Origin: Chlorobiota bacterium
Lineage (GTDB): Bacteria; Bacteroidota; Ignavibacteria; OLB7
DNA: 64,000 bases
Assembly: GCA_028287785.1 (NCBI GenBank)
Contig: JAQBOZ010000007.1
Coordinates: 207,393-271,392 of the forward strand
Direction: 5' to 3'
The notes under the pieces are model-generated. The model was not told where the DNA came from. It was given only the letters and a program-made list of their open reading frames with translations, and searched no databases. This document shows positions 55,770 to 64,000 of this stretch, piece by piece. A program made the position numbers and the translations under genes. Numbering within the stretch: the stretch's first letter is position 1; every line of letters starts with the position of its first letter.

Positions 55770-56480
55770 ATGAAACGGACACTACTGGCGGCGGGCCTGA
55801 TCGCGATTTCGATGATGGGCGCCGCATGCAACGTGGATGAATGTATCAGCGGGTCCGGCGTGATGATATCGCAGGAGCGAGCCGTGGCACCGTTCGAGGG
55901 GATAACCACCGACGGCAGCATGCGCCTGGTGATCACGCAGGATACCGTGCAAAGCCTTCGGCTGGAGGGGGAGGATAACATCCTTGCGTTGATCAGGACA
56001 ACGGTGGCGAACGGCAGGCTCACGATAAGCTCCGACCGATGCTATTCCTCGAAATCGGAGATCACGGTCCATGCCGGCATGAAGCAGATACGGGGGCTTC
56101 GCATCAACGGCTCCGGCGATATCACCGCAACCAACATATTGAGCGGCGATCGACTGGAGCTGGGAATCGAGGGCTCCGGCAATATCACTCTTGCGCTTTC
56201 CATGACAACGCTCACAAGCACCATCGACGGCTCCGGGAACATTCATCTGACCGGCAGCGCGCCAAACCAGAGGATATCCATCGACGGCTCCGGCGATATC
56301 GATGCGTCGGGGCTGGCATCGGATACCAGCACGGTTGCCATCACCGGCTCCGGCAACGCCCGCGTGGATGTCGCGAAATCCTTTGATGTCACTATCACCG
56401 GCAGCGGGAATGTCTATTACAGGGGCACCCCGGCCGTCACCGCCGGCATCAGCGGTTCGGGAAAGCTGATCAAGCTCTGA
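55770..56480 (+). CDS. DUF2807 (head GIN domain) lipoprotein
   Basis: 236 residues from the ATG at 55770, which opens a lipoprotein signal (RTLLAAGLIAISMMGAAC). The rest is a beta-solenoid-like DUF2807: FEGITTDGSMRLVITQDTVQ, repeated G-S-G-[DN] turns (NGSGDI, EGSGNI, DGSGNI, DGSGDI, TGSGNA, TGSGNV, SGSGKL), one every 20-odd residues. Such proteins are surface or periplasmic and of unknown role, and are common in Bacteroidota. Confidence 0.9.
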   Translation: MKRTLLAAGLIAISMMGAACNVDECISGSGVMISQERAVAPFEGITTDGSMRLVITQDTVQSLRLEGEDNILALIRTTVANGRLTISSDRCYSSKSEITVHAGMKQIRGLRINGSGDITATNILSGDRLELGIEGSGNITLALSMTTLTSTIDGSGNIHLTGSAPNQRISIDGSGDIDASGLASDTSTVAITGSGNARVDVAKSFDVTITGSGNVYYRGTPAVTAGISGSGKLIKL

Positions 56481-56754
56481 TCGAGAACCCAGGGAATGGG
56501 CCGGAGACGGGCATCATCCGCGCGGCAGGAAGCGGGTTGATGCCCGTTCGCGTTGGAATGCCGATAATACCATCGGCCACCAGACCATATGTACAGCCGT
56601 TGTTCCCCGCACAAGAAACAGGCACGGTATTTGGTGAACAGTGAACTGTTCGCGCTGAGGATGGGAACGCTGCGGGTTCAGGAGAGCTGGTTCATTTTCC
56701 CCCTTGGTCGCAATGAAAAACAGTTATTCAGTCGACAACAACCTTGGAGAGATC

Positions 56755-57135
56755 ATGAAACGGAACATCGTAATCCTGGCGGCTCTGGCATTTATCTGCC
56801 TGATTGCCCCCGCCGCGCACGCTCAGACTTCGACATATACTATCAGCGGCACGGCCACCTGGAAGGGCGGCGGCCATAATGGCGATCCCGTCTCCGGCGC
56901 ATCCGTCAAGATCGGTCCCGGAAATTACTCCGGCACCACCGATGCACAGGGACATTACTCGATCTCCGGCGTCAAGGGCGGCCCGCACACGCTCCACCTG
57001 AAGGCAACGAACCCGAACGGATCGGTGACCAAGGCAGTGGAAGTGAACCAGGATAAGACGGTCGATATCACGGTACGCTACCGTCACGTGGCGATCCGCA
57101 AGCGCAAGGGCGGCGTCGGCCTCCAGAAGCAGTAG
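56755..57135 (+). CDS. Small exported protein with carboxypeptidase-regulatory-like fold
   Basis: 126 residues from the ATG at 56755 with GGAGAG upstream. Signal peptide (IVILAALAFICLIAPAAHAQ), then one CarboxypepD_reg-like/transthyretin-like domain: YTISGTATWKGGGHNGDPVS, GASVKIGPGNYSGTTDAQGH-YSISGVKGG, ending in a basic tail RHVAIRKRKGGVGLQKQ. The domain is usually part of larger envelope proteins; here it stands alone. Confidence 0.8.
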   Translation: MKRNIVILAALAFICLIAPAAHAQTSTYTISGTATWKGGGHNGDPVSGASVKIGPGNYSGTTDAQGHYSISGVKGGPHTLHLKATNPNGSVTKAVEVNQDKTVDITVRYRHVAIRKRKGGVGLQKQ

Positions 57136-57184
57136 AAAACGCCCTCGCGGCGCACTGTATGAGCTATGAATGATGGTTTGATGG

Positions 57185-57214
57185 AAAGGGCACGGCAATC
57201 GTGCCCTTTTTTTT
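57185..57214 (+). terminator. Rho-independent terminator
   Basis: AAAGGGCACG at 57185-57194 pairs with CGTGCCCTTT at 57200-57209 across GCAAT; T residues continue to 57214. It ends the transcript of the gene at 56755. Confidence 0.93.
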
Positions 57215-57316
57215 CCTCGGCCATCGGTTCGGGTAGCCACCGGCGGGCAAACGGCCTATCCCGTTGCGCTCTCCAGACAATCGGTCGATAACATATGACA
57301 TGGGGGATTGAAGATC

Positions 57317-57607
57317 ATGAACGGACAACGAGGAGTGATTCCCGCGCTCATCATCGGCGGGCTTGCGGCGGTATCGGCGCTGTTCTTCCGCGCAACGCGA
57401 CCGGCTCCGCCGAAACGGCGCAAACGCATCAACCGTCGCCAGGCCGTGAGCGTGCGGGTAACCGAGAACGGAAAGAAATATCATCGCGATAACTGCCCGC
57501 TGCTGCACGGCGTCAGCAGGAACATCAGCGTGATGGAAGCGCTCCAGCATTACGAGCCGTGCAAGGCATGTCATCCGCCCGGAGGCGATGACCGCTCGGT
57601 CGCATGA
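57317..57607 (+). CDS. Small membrane-anchored Cys/His protein
   Basis: 96 residues from the ATG at 57317 (a TTG at 57308 is an alternative). One short membrane segment (VIPALIIGGLAAVSALFF), a basic linker, then a possible zinc-binding module VRVTENGKKYHRDNCPLLHG...EALQHYEPCKACHPP. The pattern Y-H-x-x-x-C...A...Y-x-P-C-x-x-C-x-P is shared with the short tails of some nucleases and hydrolases. Function unknown. Confidence 0.72.
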   Translation: MNGQRGVIPALIIGGLAAVSALFFRATRPAPPKRRKRINRRQAVSVRVTENGKKYHRDNCPLLHGVSRNISVMEALQHYEPCKACHPPGGDDRSVA

Positions 57608-57640
57608 AAAAGGCCGGCGACACCTTTCGGCATCCCGGCC
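57607..57640 (-). terminator. Weak terminator of the T9SS cargo gene
   Basis: On the minus strand GGCCGG and CCGGCC enclose a 17-nt loop and are followed by TTTTT. Short stem, hence moderate confidence. Confidence 0.5.
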
Positions 57641-57710
57641 CTGATAGTTCCTGAAAGCTCCTGACAGAGTGGATCGCCGGCCCGTTCAATGGGCCTCGGC
57701 ACCCCGGCTT

Positions 57711-59207
57711 CTATCGGACGATCATCAGCTTGCTGGTCGATATCCTTCCGCCGGTCCGTACCACGACTGTATACGCGCCATTGGAAAGCCCCGCAAGATC
57801 GAGATCGATAGTGCTCTCACCTTCCGAAAGGTGGCGGACATCGTGATGGACAATACGCCCGAGCGGATCGGCCAGATCGACCTCCACCGAGGCGGCCCTA
57901 GGAAGCTGAAGGCTGAAGCCGGCCGTTTCGCGAGCCGGATTCGGAACAACCGCGCTTACCGAGAACGCAAACGCACGGTCATCCGGAGCGCTGACGGGAG
58001 GGCTTCCCCCCTCGCGAGCCGGCACCGCATTGCCGTGCATGTCCACCGCGCCGTTATGATAGCTCTGCCACAGCACATACAGGGAATCCCTGGTGAACAC
58101 CGCCGCCACCGTGCCGGCCGTATCGACAACCGTACCCGCCGAGCTTACCTTGAAGATCTGCCCGGTCGGAGCCAGATGCCCATCGAAGAGATTGAGGTAG
58201 ACGCCGAGCGGACCCGAGGAGATCACGGCGATATCGCTGTTGTACGGGCTCTGCGTGACCGTATGGTTGGCGAGCGTATCGATCCGGTTGAGGACATAGC
58301 TGTTCCCCGGCGTGCCATCGTACGAGAAGATTTCAACCGTCAGCTTGGTCACGACTGTCGTATCGGTGTAATAGCGGAGGAAACGGTTATCCCCCAGACG
58401 CTGATACCGCGGACGAACAACCGAGGGGATTTTCCAGTTGGCGATCGGGCTGCCGTTGGCATACCGGATCACCGCCGAATCGATGATCGTAAGGAACTCG
58501 CGATCGCCGATCGGAATGATATTGACCTCGCGGGCAGCCATGGGAATGCCGGTCACGCTCCACCGGATGTTGCCGGCGGTATCGACCGACGTGACAGTGC
58601 CGGTGGTGCCGGTGCCGGAGATCCATGCCGTCAGCAGCTCGCCGGTGTTCGGGTTGTATCCATTGCCATGAACGGCAACAGCCACCTCGGTCCCCGACTT
58701 CTTGTCATCGAATATCTTCACGGTTTTCCACCCTGACCCATCCGGCACGTAGACCGAATAGCGGGCCTTGTAGATGATATCGTTCGGCGCGGTCTTCTGC
58801 TGATCCTCCCGCCAGTGGCTCGATCCGGCGAATACAGCCCCATCGTACGACTGCGGCTGCTCGCTGAAACCGAAGCCATACGGCCACATCGTGGCGGGAT
58901 TGTCCGCGCTGAGCGTATCCGGCTTCAGCGTGGCGACAATCGGAGCGAACGTTTCGCTCTTCTCCGGCCACCGGCCGATGGTGTACCAGACCTGACGCTG
59001 GGAGGACCCCGCAATCGGCCGTTGTTCACCCCACGTTACGTAGACCTGTTTCCCCTTCGTGAACAGCCCCGGCCAGAGCTGCACAATGTTCGTATCGGGG
59101 ATGGGTTCCAGGGAAATCGTCCTCTCTTGAGCGGGCAGAACTATGGGGATAAGGGTCAGCAGGAGAAGAAAAAGGAGGGATCGGCACAAAGGTCGATATT
59201 GAGTCAT
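57711..59207 (-). CDS. Exported protein with C-terminal T9SS sorting domain
   Basis: 498 residues. Signal peptide (SLLFLLLLTLIPIVLPAQ). The central region has repeated strand patterns such as VYVTWGEQRPIAGSSQRQVW, RYSVYVPDGSGWKTVKIFDD, and NGAVDMHGNAVPAREGG, compatible with a propeller-like fold. The end is a type A sorting domain: VSAVVPNPARETAGFSLQLP, VEVDLADPLGRIVHHDVRHL, GLSNGAYTVVVRTGGRISTS. Secretion through T9SS is expected. Confidence 0.85.
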   Translation of the reverse strand: MTQYRPLCRSLLFLLLLTLIPIVLPAQERTISLEPIPDTNIVQLWPGLFTKGKQVYVTWGEQRPIAGSSQRQVWYTIGRWPEKSETFAPIVATLKPDTLSADNPATMWPYGFGFSEQPQSYDGAVFAGSSHWREDQQKTAPNDIIYKARYSVYVPDGSGWKTVKIFDDKKSGTEVAVAVHGNGYNPNTGELLTAWISGTGTTGTVTSVDTAGNIRWSVTGIPMAAREVNIIPIGDREFLTIIDSAVIRYANGSPIANWKIPSVVRPRYQRLGDNRFLRYYTDTTVVTKLTVEIFSYDGTPGNSYVLNRIDTLANHTVTQSPYNSDIAVISSGPLGVYLNLFDGHLAPTGQIFKVSSAGTVVDTAGTVAAVFTRDSLYVLWQSYHNGAVDMHGNAVPAREGGSPPVSAPDDRAFAFSVSAVVPNPARETAGFSLQLPRAASVEVDLADPLGRIVHHDVRHLSEGESTIDLDLAGLSNGAYTVVVRTGGRISTSKLMIVR

Positions 59208-59556
59208 AGAGTACTCCGGCAGAATGGATGTATGTACGGAATCATCATAGTCATTATAACGTCCACGGCAGACAACATGTCACTGAAGGATACCGCGAAG
59301 CACATGCCCTGACAACATACAACGGAGTCCCGAAATAGATATTTCCCCTTCCGGGGTGATAATCGATTTTCCGGGCCGGGCCACCACGATATGGCCTCAT
59401 GAATATCCGGCGGACGGCGGTTCGGGCTGGCATCGTTGCCGGAAGAAATGGTAGTTTCGCGATCCATCCGATCTGCCCGCCGGGGCTTATCGCCCGCGAG
59501 TGCGCCGGCCGGTCGCGCCGCGTAGTCAATCACATTCATCCAGAGGATTTACCGCA
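59208..59556. other. Divergent intergenic region, no gene seen
   Basis: About 350 bp between the divergent T9SS cargo and OsmC genes. Overlapping short frames on both strands lack supporting features. It is AT-rich near the cargo start (ATCATAGTCATTATAACG), a possible promoter region. Confidence 0.4.
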
Positions 59557-59985
59557 ATGCCAATACGTTCAGCCAACGCCGTCTGGGAAGGAAGCCTGCA
59601 AACCGGAAATGGTACGATGAAGCTCCCGAGCGGCGCCTTCGAGGGCGCCTACTCGTTCTCCTCGCGATTCGAGGAAGGGACCGGGACCAACCCGGAGGAG
59701 CTTATCGGGGCCGCCCACGCCGGCTGCTTCTCCATGGCGCTCTCCGGCGCGCTGGGCCGCAACGGGTTTACGCCGGAACGGATCGCGACCGAGGCACGGG
59801 TCCATATCACCAAAAGCGATGCGGGCTTCACCATCAGCCGGATCGATCTTCAGACCGAGGCGACAATCCCCGGCATCGACGACGCCAAATTCCAGGAGAT
59901 CGCCGCCGGCGCCAAGGCGGGCTGCCCGGTATCACGCGCGCTTGCCGGTGTGGAAATCAATCTCGATGCGAAACTGGTCGGGTGA
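59557..59985 (+). CDS. OsmC-family peroxiredoxin
   Basis: 142 residues from the ATG at 59557, preceded by AGAGG. Two redox Cys: AAHAGCFSMALSGAL (peroxidatic) and AGAKAGCPVSRAL (resolving). The N-terminal SANAVWEGSLQTGNGTMKLP is typical of OsmC rather than Ohr. It reduces organic hydroperoxides in the cytoplasm as a swapped dimer. Confidence 0.94.
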   Translation: MPIRSANAVWEGSLQTGNGTMKLPSGAFEGAYSFSSRFEEGTGTNPEELIGAAHAGCFSMALSGALGRNGFTPERIATEARVHITKSDAGFTISRIDLQTEATIPGIDDAKFQEIAAGAKAGCPVSRALAGVEINLDAKLVG

Positions 59986-59999
59986 TGAGCAGATAGCAG

Positions 60000-60034
60000 C
60001 CGGGCCCTCCGTTCGCCATGAACGGAGGGCCCGG
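60000..60034. terminator. Strong hairpin between convergent genes
   Basis: CCGGGCCCTCCGTTC at 60000-60014 is perfectly inverted at 60020-60034 around GCCAT. It lies between the convergent osmC and 60137 genes and can act in both directions, though T runs are short. Confidence 0.7.
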
Positions 60035-60136
60035 TAAGGCATCCCTTCGGAAGATCGTAAACGATGTGACGGATTGCTCTGGATACGGGCACCGGCACAT
60101 ACGCGACGGAACCGATGCCCCGCGCCGGATATCACA

Positions 60137-60721
60137 TCACCTGGCGATATCATTCCGGACCAGCGAGTAGCTCACCAGCATCCGCGTGCGTACTATCGGC
60201 CGTTCCCCCACCCGCTCCTTTCCCGGCTCGGCGTACAGCTCCTCCTTCACGATCCCGACGCCCGGCTTGATGTAGATCCTCGCCACCCGCTTGTCATCAT
60301 ACACCAGACAGTTCTCGAACGTCCCCGCCGGGGTCACGACGGTGGATGTTCCGGCGCCGACAAACATCACGCACGATGGCCCTCCGGGATCGGACCCCGA
60401 CTTCGGGATGAAGAGGATCGGCTGAAGGCCGCGTTTGCCGGCGACAGGCCCGTGGGCAATCATCATCCCGCGCGGCATGTTCACGTAATAGTGCCCGGCA
60501 TCATCCAGCCAGGCGGAACACTGCGCCGACTCCCGATTGCACGCCACCGTGGCAAGCGTATCGGCCATGATCGTCTCACGCACGGTGTCGGCCGGGTGAT
60601 CGGAGTAGACATACCGCCATTGATTTCCGCGCGCCAGAGGGATCACCTGGGCGGAAAGCGGGCCGGTCATGCCGGCAAACAGAAAAAGGATCGTAACGAA
60701 GCTGATGGAAAGTATTCTCAT
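60137..60721 (-). CDS. Exported protein of unknown function
   Basis: 194 residues with signal peptide (FVTILFLFAGMTGPLSAQ). The mature protein starts VIPLARGNQWRYVYSDHPAD, and the later TPAGTFENCLVYD...KPGVGIVKEEL resembles a small family of Bacteroidota secreted proteins in which V-x-x-G-x-F-x-N-C-L is conserved. No function is known to me. There is no T9SS tail. Confidence 0.7.
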   Translation of the reverse strand: MRILSISFVTILFLFAGMTGPLSAQVIPLARGNQWRYVYSDHPADTVRETIMADTLATVACNRESAQCSAWLDDAGHYYVNMPRGMMIAHGPVAGKRGLQPILFIPKSGSDPGGPSCVMFVGAGTSTVVTPAGTFENCLVYDDKRVARIYIKPGVGIVKEELYAEPGKERVGERPIVRTRMLVSYSLVRNDIAR

Positions 60722-60901
60722 GGCGCCCTCTCGTCATTCCTGCGATATCGAATCGATGATCGAGTGTCGTGGGGGGCACATGCAGCGGTCATCGCGCGAA
60801 CTAGCCCGCAACTTACGGGGCCTGAGCGATACGATGTCCGCGCGTGAAGGAAACTTTGCGTAACCGAAGGGCTCGCCGGGAGATATGCCCCCCGGCACGA
60901 T

Positions 60902-62614
60902 TCATTCCTCGTTCAGCACCACGAACTCCACGCGGCGATTCTGGCGGCGCCCATCCTCCGTGTCGTTCGATGCCACAGGGTGGCCTGCCCCCTCTCCCAC
61001 GGCCTCGATCCGTGCCGTATCGATCCCCGCGGTCGCGGTCAGATACTCCCTCACCGCCGCGGCCCTTCGCTGCGAGAGCGTCAGATTGCCGGTCGACGAG
61101 CCGACAGTATCGGTATAGCCTATCACCCTGATCCGCAGCCGCTCGTGGTTTACCAGCAACAGGGCCAGCCGGTCAAGATCGCCGTGGGATTCCGGGGTCA
61201 GCGTTGCCTCGTTGTTGTCGAAGAAAACGTTGTTGAGGGAGAAGTTGAAATCCTTTCCCGGCCGCTCCATCGCATAGATTTTCGTCGTCTCCTTGTACTG
61301 GTTGCTGGCAGGAACCAGGAAGTGATCGGACATGAACACATAACCGGGAGCGGTAAGCGTAACGGCATAGTCGTGTCCCGGATGAAGGATCACCGAGAAG
61401 CCGCCGGTGGCCTCGTTGCTGTTCGCCTGAAAGACCGTGGCGCCCGATTCCCGGTCCACCACGGAGATCATCGCCTCGATGGGGCGACCCGACTCCCGCG
61501 CCTGAACGGAGCCCTGAAACAGCAGAACGCCGGCCGGCCGGAACCGCCGGGCAAGCGGGGCCTCGAAGATATCGTCATTGCCGTCGCGATCGCTGGAGAA
61601 ATAGGCGCGATCGCCCGAAGCGGGGAGCGAAAGGAATGCATCGTGGCCGCTGCTGTTGATCGGCGCCCCCAGGTTCACCGGCTCCTCCCATCGTCCATCC
61701 CGATAGCTGGTCACGTAGATATCATCACCTCCCAGCCCTCCGGGTCGCCCCGATGCGAAGTACAGCGTCTGCCCGTCGGCGGCGATACAGGGGGCATAGC
61801 TTCCGCCGCCGGCGTTGACCACCGGGCCGAGATTCTCGGGATAGCTCCACCCGCTGTCGCCGAGTCGCGAGACCCAGATCTCGTGGTTGTTCGTGCCTGC
61901 GTGAAGGGTTGTGGCGAAGTAGAAGACTCTGCCGGAGGCGCCGACGGAGGCGCCATAGATCCGGATCGGGGTCTTCCCCTCCTTCTGATTGAAGAACTTC
62001 GTGATCCCGCCGCCAAGGCCGTGGATATCGGACCATTCGGCGCCGTGCAGCCGTGCGCCGTAGAACGGCCCGCCATCGTTCTGCCACCCCTTCTTCAGCG
62101 AGAGGAAGAAGATGGTTTCGCCGGTCGGGCTGATCGCGGCCACGCCATCATCCTCGCTGGTGTTGATCGGCGTGGGGAAATCGACAGGATTGCCCCACTG
62201 CTCCACGCCTGCGGAATCGGAGGCGCGGGAGGCGTAATACATGTCATCATCGTAACGGCTCCTGTCGGTGCGGAGCCTGGCCCACGGCCGGCTTCCCTGC
62301 CGGGTGGAGTTGAAGAAGAGGAGATTGCCATCGGCCGTGATCAGCGGTGTGTTGTCGCGATCGGCGGAATTGATCTGCGGGATCTTCAGCAGCGCGGCGC
62401 CGCTCACCTTCTCCCCCTGGGCTGAATCGGGAAGGATGGAGAGCTTCGCGTGAATAAATCGGGTGGGGGTTCCTTCCTTCCGCATCTGCCCGTACACGCG
62501 CGGAGTCGCGAACAGGATCGCGACGAGCATGAGAGCCGCATGGAGCGATGGATGGAGGAATAGTGGACGATTCCCCCCAACGGTTGCTGTCTGATCGAAC
62601 AGGAGTTGCCTCAT
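60902..62614 (-). CDS. PD40 propeller-OmpA family envelope protein
   Basis: 570 residues from the ATG at 62612-62614, which has GAGGGGAACGG upstream; the frame is open further back, and an ATG at 62641 is an alternative. A signal-like helix (LHAALMLVAILFATPRVYGQ) is followed by WD40-like PD40 repeats (TPLITADGNLLFFNSTRQGS, AISPTGETIFFLSL, IAADGQTLYFASGRPGGLGG, LPASGDRAYFSSDRDGNDDI). Then comes a beta-sandwich, and the OmpA domain NVFFDNNEATLTPESHGDLD with YTDTVGSSTGNLTLSQRRAA. It binds peptidoglycan at the outer membrane. The next gene upstream is a paralogue. Confidence 0.9.
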   Translation of the reverse strand: MRQLLFDQTATVGGNRPLFLHPSLHAALMLVAILFATPRVYGQMRKEGTPTRFIHAKLSILPDSAQGEKVSGAALLKIPQINSADRDNTPLITADGNLLFFNSTRQGSRPWARLRTDRSRYDDDMYYASRASDSAGVEQWGNPVDFPTPINTSEDDGVAAISPTGETIFFLSLKKGWQNDGGPFYGARLHGAEWSDIHGLGGGITKFFNQKEGKTPIRIYGASVGASGRVFYFATTLHAGTNNHEIWVSRLGDSGWSYPENLGPVVNAGGGSYAPCIAADGQTLYFASGRPGGLGGDDIYVTSYRDGRWEEPVNLGAPINSSGHDAFLSLPASGDRAYFSSDRDGNDDIFEAPLARRFRPAGVLLFQGSVQARESGRPIEAMISVVDRESGATVFQANSNEATGGFSVILHPGHDYAVTLTAPGYVFMSDHFLVPASNQYKETTKIYAMERPGKDFNFSLNNVFFDNNEATLTPESHGDLDRLALLLVNHERLRIRVIGYTDTVGSSTGNLTLSQRRAAAVREYLTATAGIDTARIEAVGEGAGHPVASNDTEDGRRQNRRVEFVVLNEE

Positions 62615-63079
62615 TGGTCCGTTCCCCTCGGTTTGCATCATTCGAAACACATTGCCCCTCCGTATGGACAGGGGAGCAATCCTGGACAGGGATGTATCGA
62701 TCGGGAAAGGGGATGGAGCAGCGTGATGCCCCTTTTCCCTGTACTTCCATTTCCGCCATGCGAGGGGGCGCACGAGCGGACAATGTTGGCATACAACGGA
62801 AGCGATGCTGACGATGTTAGCGCATCGCCGGCAGCGGGCAGCATGATTGATCCGAAGGTTATCCGGACTATAAAACGGGATGGTAATGGGGTGCCTGCCG
62901 TCGTCGCGGACCACTGGTATCGAAGCCGTAAGGCTCGATGAGGGAGGGCCCGGCAGGAGGTGAAAATCGGATTATGGACTGTCTGATCGCAGGCCGATTT
63001 CAACCGCAATGAAGGTCGTGGAATCGCCAGAGATCCGCAACTAGAATCTCCTTGAAGTGAACGCCGGAAGTGGCGGGAG
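62615..63079. other. Gap between the two PD40-OmpA paralogues
   Basis: About 465 bp with no supported gene. It contains short GGGGA/TCCCC inverted words (near 62655-62735) but no T-run terminator. The promoter for the downstream paralogue is expected here. Confidence 0.4.
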
Positions 63080-64000
63080 TTACATCGAGAGGATTGTAAA
63101 ACGGACGCAACGGTTCATCTGACGACCCTCCTTGGTATCATTTGTGGCGGTCGGCAGGGAGGCACCATAGGCCTTGGTTTCGATACGAACGGGATCGAGC
63201 TTGCCGGAATCGATCAGATATTTCCGGACCGCGTCCGCGCGGCGGCTGGAGAGATCCTCGTTGAATTTCGTGGAGCCGATGTTGTCGGTATGGCCGGAGA
63301 CGATGATCCTGATGGCCGGCTTCTCCTGAAGCAGCGCGATCAGCCGGTCCAGCTCCAGGAAGGAGGAGGAGCTGAGATCATCGGAGTTGTAGTCGAAGAA
63401 GAGGTTGTTCAGCGCGAAGCTGTTCCCCTGCTGGAGCTTCTCGAGCTCGATATCCTGCCGCACCTCCTTGTAGTTCACGTTCTTCGGAACGGTGTAGCGG
63501 ATGGAGTAGAACCCGTAGCCGGGGGAGCTTACCGAGATGCCGTAGTCGCGCCCCGGCAGCAGCACGGCGGCAAACCTGTTGTTGATGCCGCTTCCCACGG
63601 ATCGCTGCATGGTGGTGCGCGCCTGAAGATCCTCGATGGTCACGGTGGCCTCAAGCGCCACGCGCGTCCCCTTGTCCACCACCGCGCCGGTCATCAGGAC
63701 GATGCTGGATGGGCGGAGATGCTCAGCGAGCGGCGAGCTGGTGATCCCCCCGACGCAACCGCGCGCATGGGAGAGATAGACGCGATCGCCTGATGCGGGG
63801 ATGGAGAAGAACGCGTCATCGCCCGCGGTGTTGACAGTGGAGCCCAGATTCGCCGGGTCCTGCCACTCGCCACCGCGCAGCACCGATACGTAGACATCCC
63901 CGCCGCCATAGCCACCGGCCTTGCCGGAAGTATAGTAGAGCGTGGTTCCGTCGGCGGCGACATAGGGGGCATAGCTCCCCCCCGGCGCGTTGATCGCCGG
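63080..64000 (-). CDS. PD40 propeller-OmpA family envelope protein (cut by right edge)
   Basis: 307 codons to the window edge; the start lies outside. The visible part begins in the propeller (GSYAPYVAADGTTLYYTSGK, FFSIPASGDRVYLSHARG), then a beta-sandwich (ALEATVTIEDLQARTTMQRS) and the OmpA domain: LNNLFFDYNSDDLSSSSFLE, GHTDNIGSTKFNEDLSSRRA, KAYGASLPTATNDTKEGRQM-NRCVRFTIL. It is a tandem paralogue of the gene at 60902 in the same orientation. Confidence 0.9.
   Translation of the reverse strand, partial: PAINAPGGSYAPYVAADGTTLYYTSGKAGGYGGGDVYVSVLRGGEWQDPANLGSTVNTAGDDAFFSIPASGDRVYLSHARGCVGGITSSPLAEHLRPSSIVLMTGAVVDKGTRVALEATVTIEDLQARTTMQRSVGSGINNRFAAVLLPGRDYGISVSSPGYGFYSIRYTVPKNVNYKEVRQDIELEKLQQGNSFALNNLFFDYNSDDLSSSSFLELDRLIALLQEKPAIRIIVSGHTDNIGSTKFNEDLSSRRADAVRKYLIDSGKLDPVRIETKAYGASLPTATNDTKEGRQMNRCVRFTILSM

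Overview
The window is a stretch of chromosome from a high-GC member of the Bacteroidota/Chlorobi superphylum. The Kapabacteria or Ignavibacteria side looks plausible, but this is inference from gene content and no rRNA is present to test it. Supporting signs are TonB-dependent receptors with CarboxypepD_reg-like N-termini, a receptor followed by a DUF4249 lipoprotein, two proteins ending in type IX secretion (T9SS) sorting domains, WD40-like (PD40) propellers fused to OmpA, DUF2807 and DUF971 proteins, RibBA, UMF1 and a TldD/PmbA pair.

Layout. 1-8.6 kb: apolipoprotein N-acyltransferase (cut by the left edge), an exported CBM9-like protein, YggS, a coupled pair of M16 peptidases, PgsA, FtsY and a membrane-anchored unknown. 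8.9-12.3 kb: an initiator tRNA-Met whose 3' end is repeated 3.3 kb downstream. Between the repeats lies an AT-richer island with a BcgI-like restriction-modification pair and the internally deleted remnant of an IS3-family element. 12.4-19.3 kb: alpha/beta hydrolase, glycosyltransferase 2, a nested pair of small inverted-repeat elements, TonB receptor plus DUF4249 lipoprotein, and two small secreted paralogues. 20.1-29.6 kb: an arginase-superfamily enzyme, a methyltransferase, a UMF1 transporter, a frameshifted Fic gene between 83-bp direct repeats, DinB-like, Tgt, YajC, RibBA and LarA. 29.7-45 kb: another inverted-repeat element with a perfect 10-bp target duplication, a broken TPR gene, PfpI, DUF971, GmhB, a second TonB receptor, a membrane glycosyltransferase, a FabI-like reductase coupled to a NanE-like epimerase, a lipoprotein, an HGSNAT-like acyltransferase, RuvA, and a histidine kinase/response regulator pair. 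45-64 kb: PmbA and TldD, T9SS cargo, an ECF sigma factor with a probable anti-sigma protein carrying a beta-rich tail, an HD protein fused to a Pycsar-effector-like membrane domain, a thioredoxin-reductase-like flavoprotein, a fatty acid desaturase, several small envelope proteins, OsmC, and two PD40-OmpA proteins (the last cut by the right edge).

Most of the DNA is ordinary housekeeping or envelope biology. The strongest unexplained signals are a family of about 300-bp non-coding elements with 17-bp terminal inverted repeats and 10-bp target duplications. Three near-complete copies are present, one of them inserted into an older fourth copy. Next in interest are the [13 protein letters not shown] tRNA island, the Fic gene between long direct repeats, the orphan HD-Pycsar-like protein, and the anti-sigma-like protein with a beta-barrel-like tail. 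I found no CRISPR array, rRNA operon, prophage or complete secondary-metabolite cluster.
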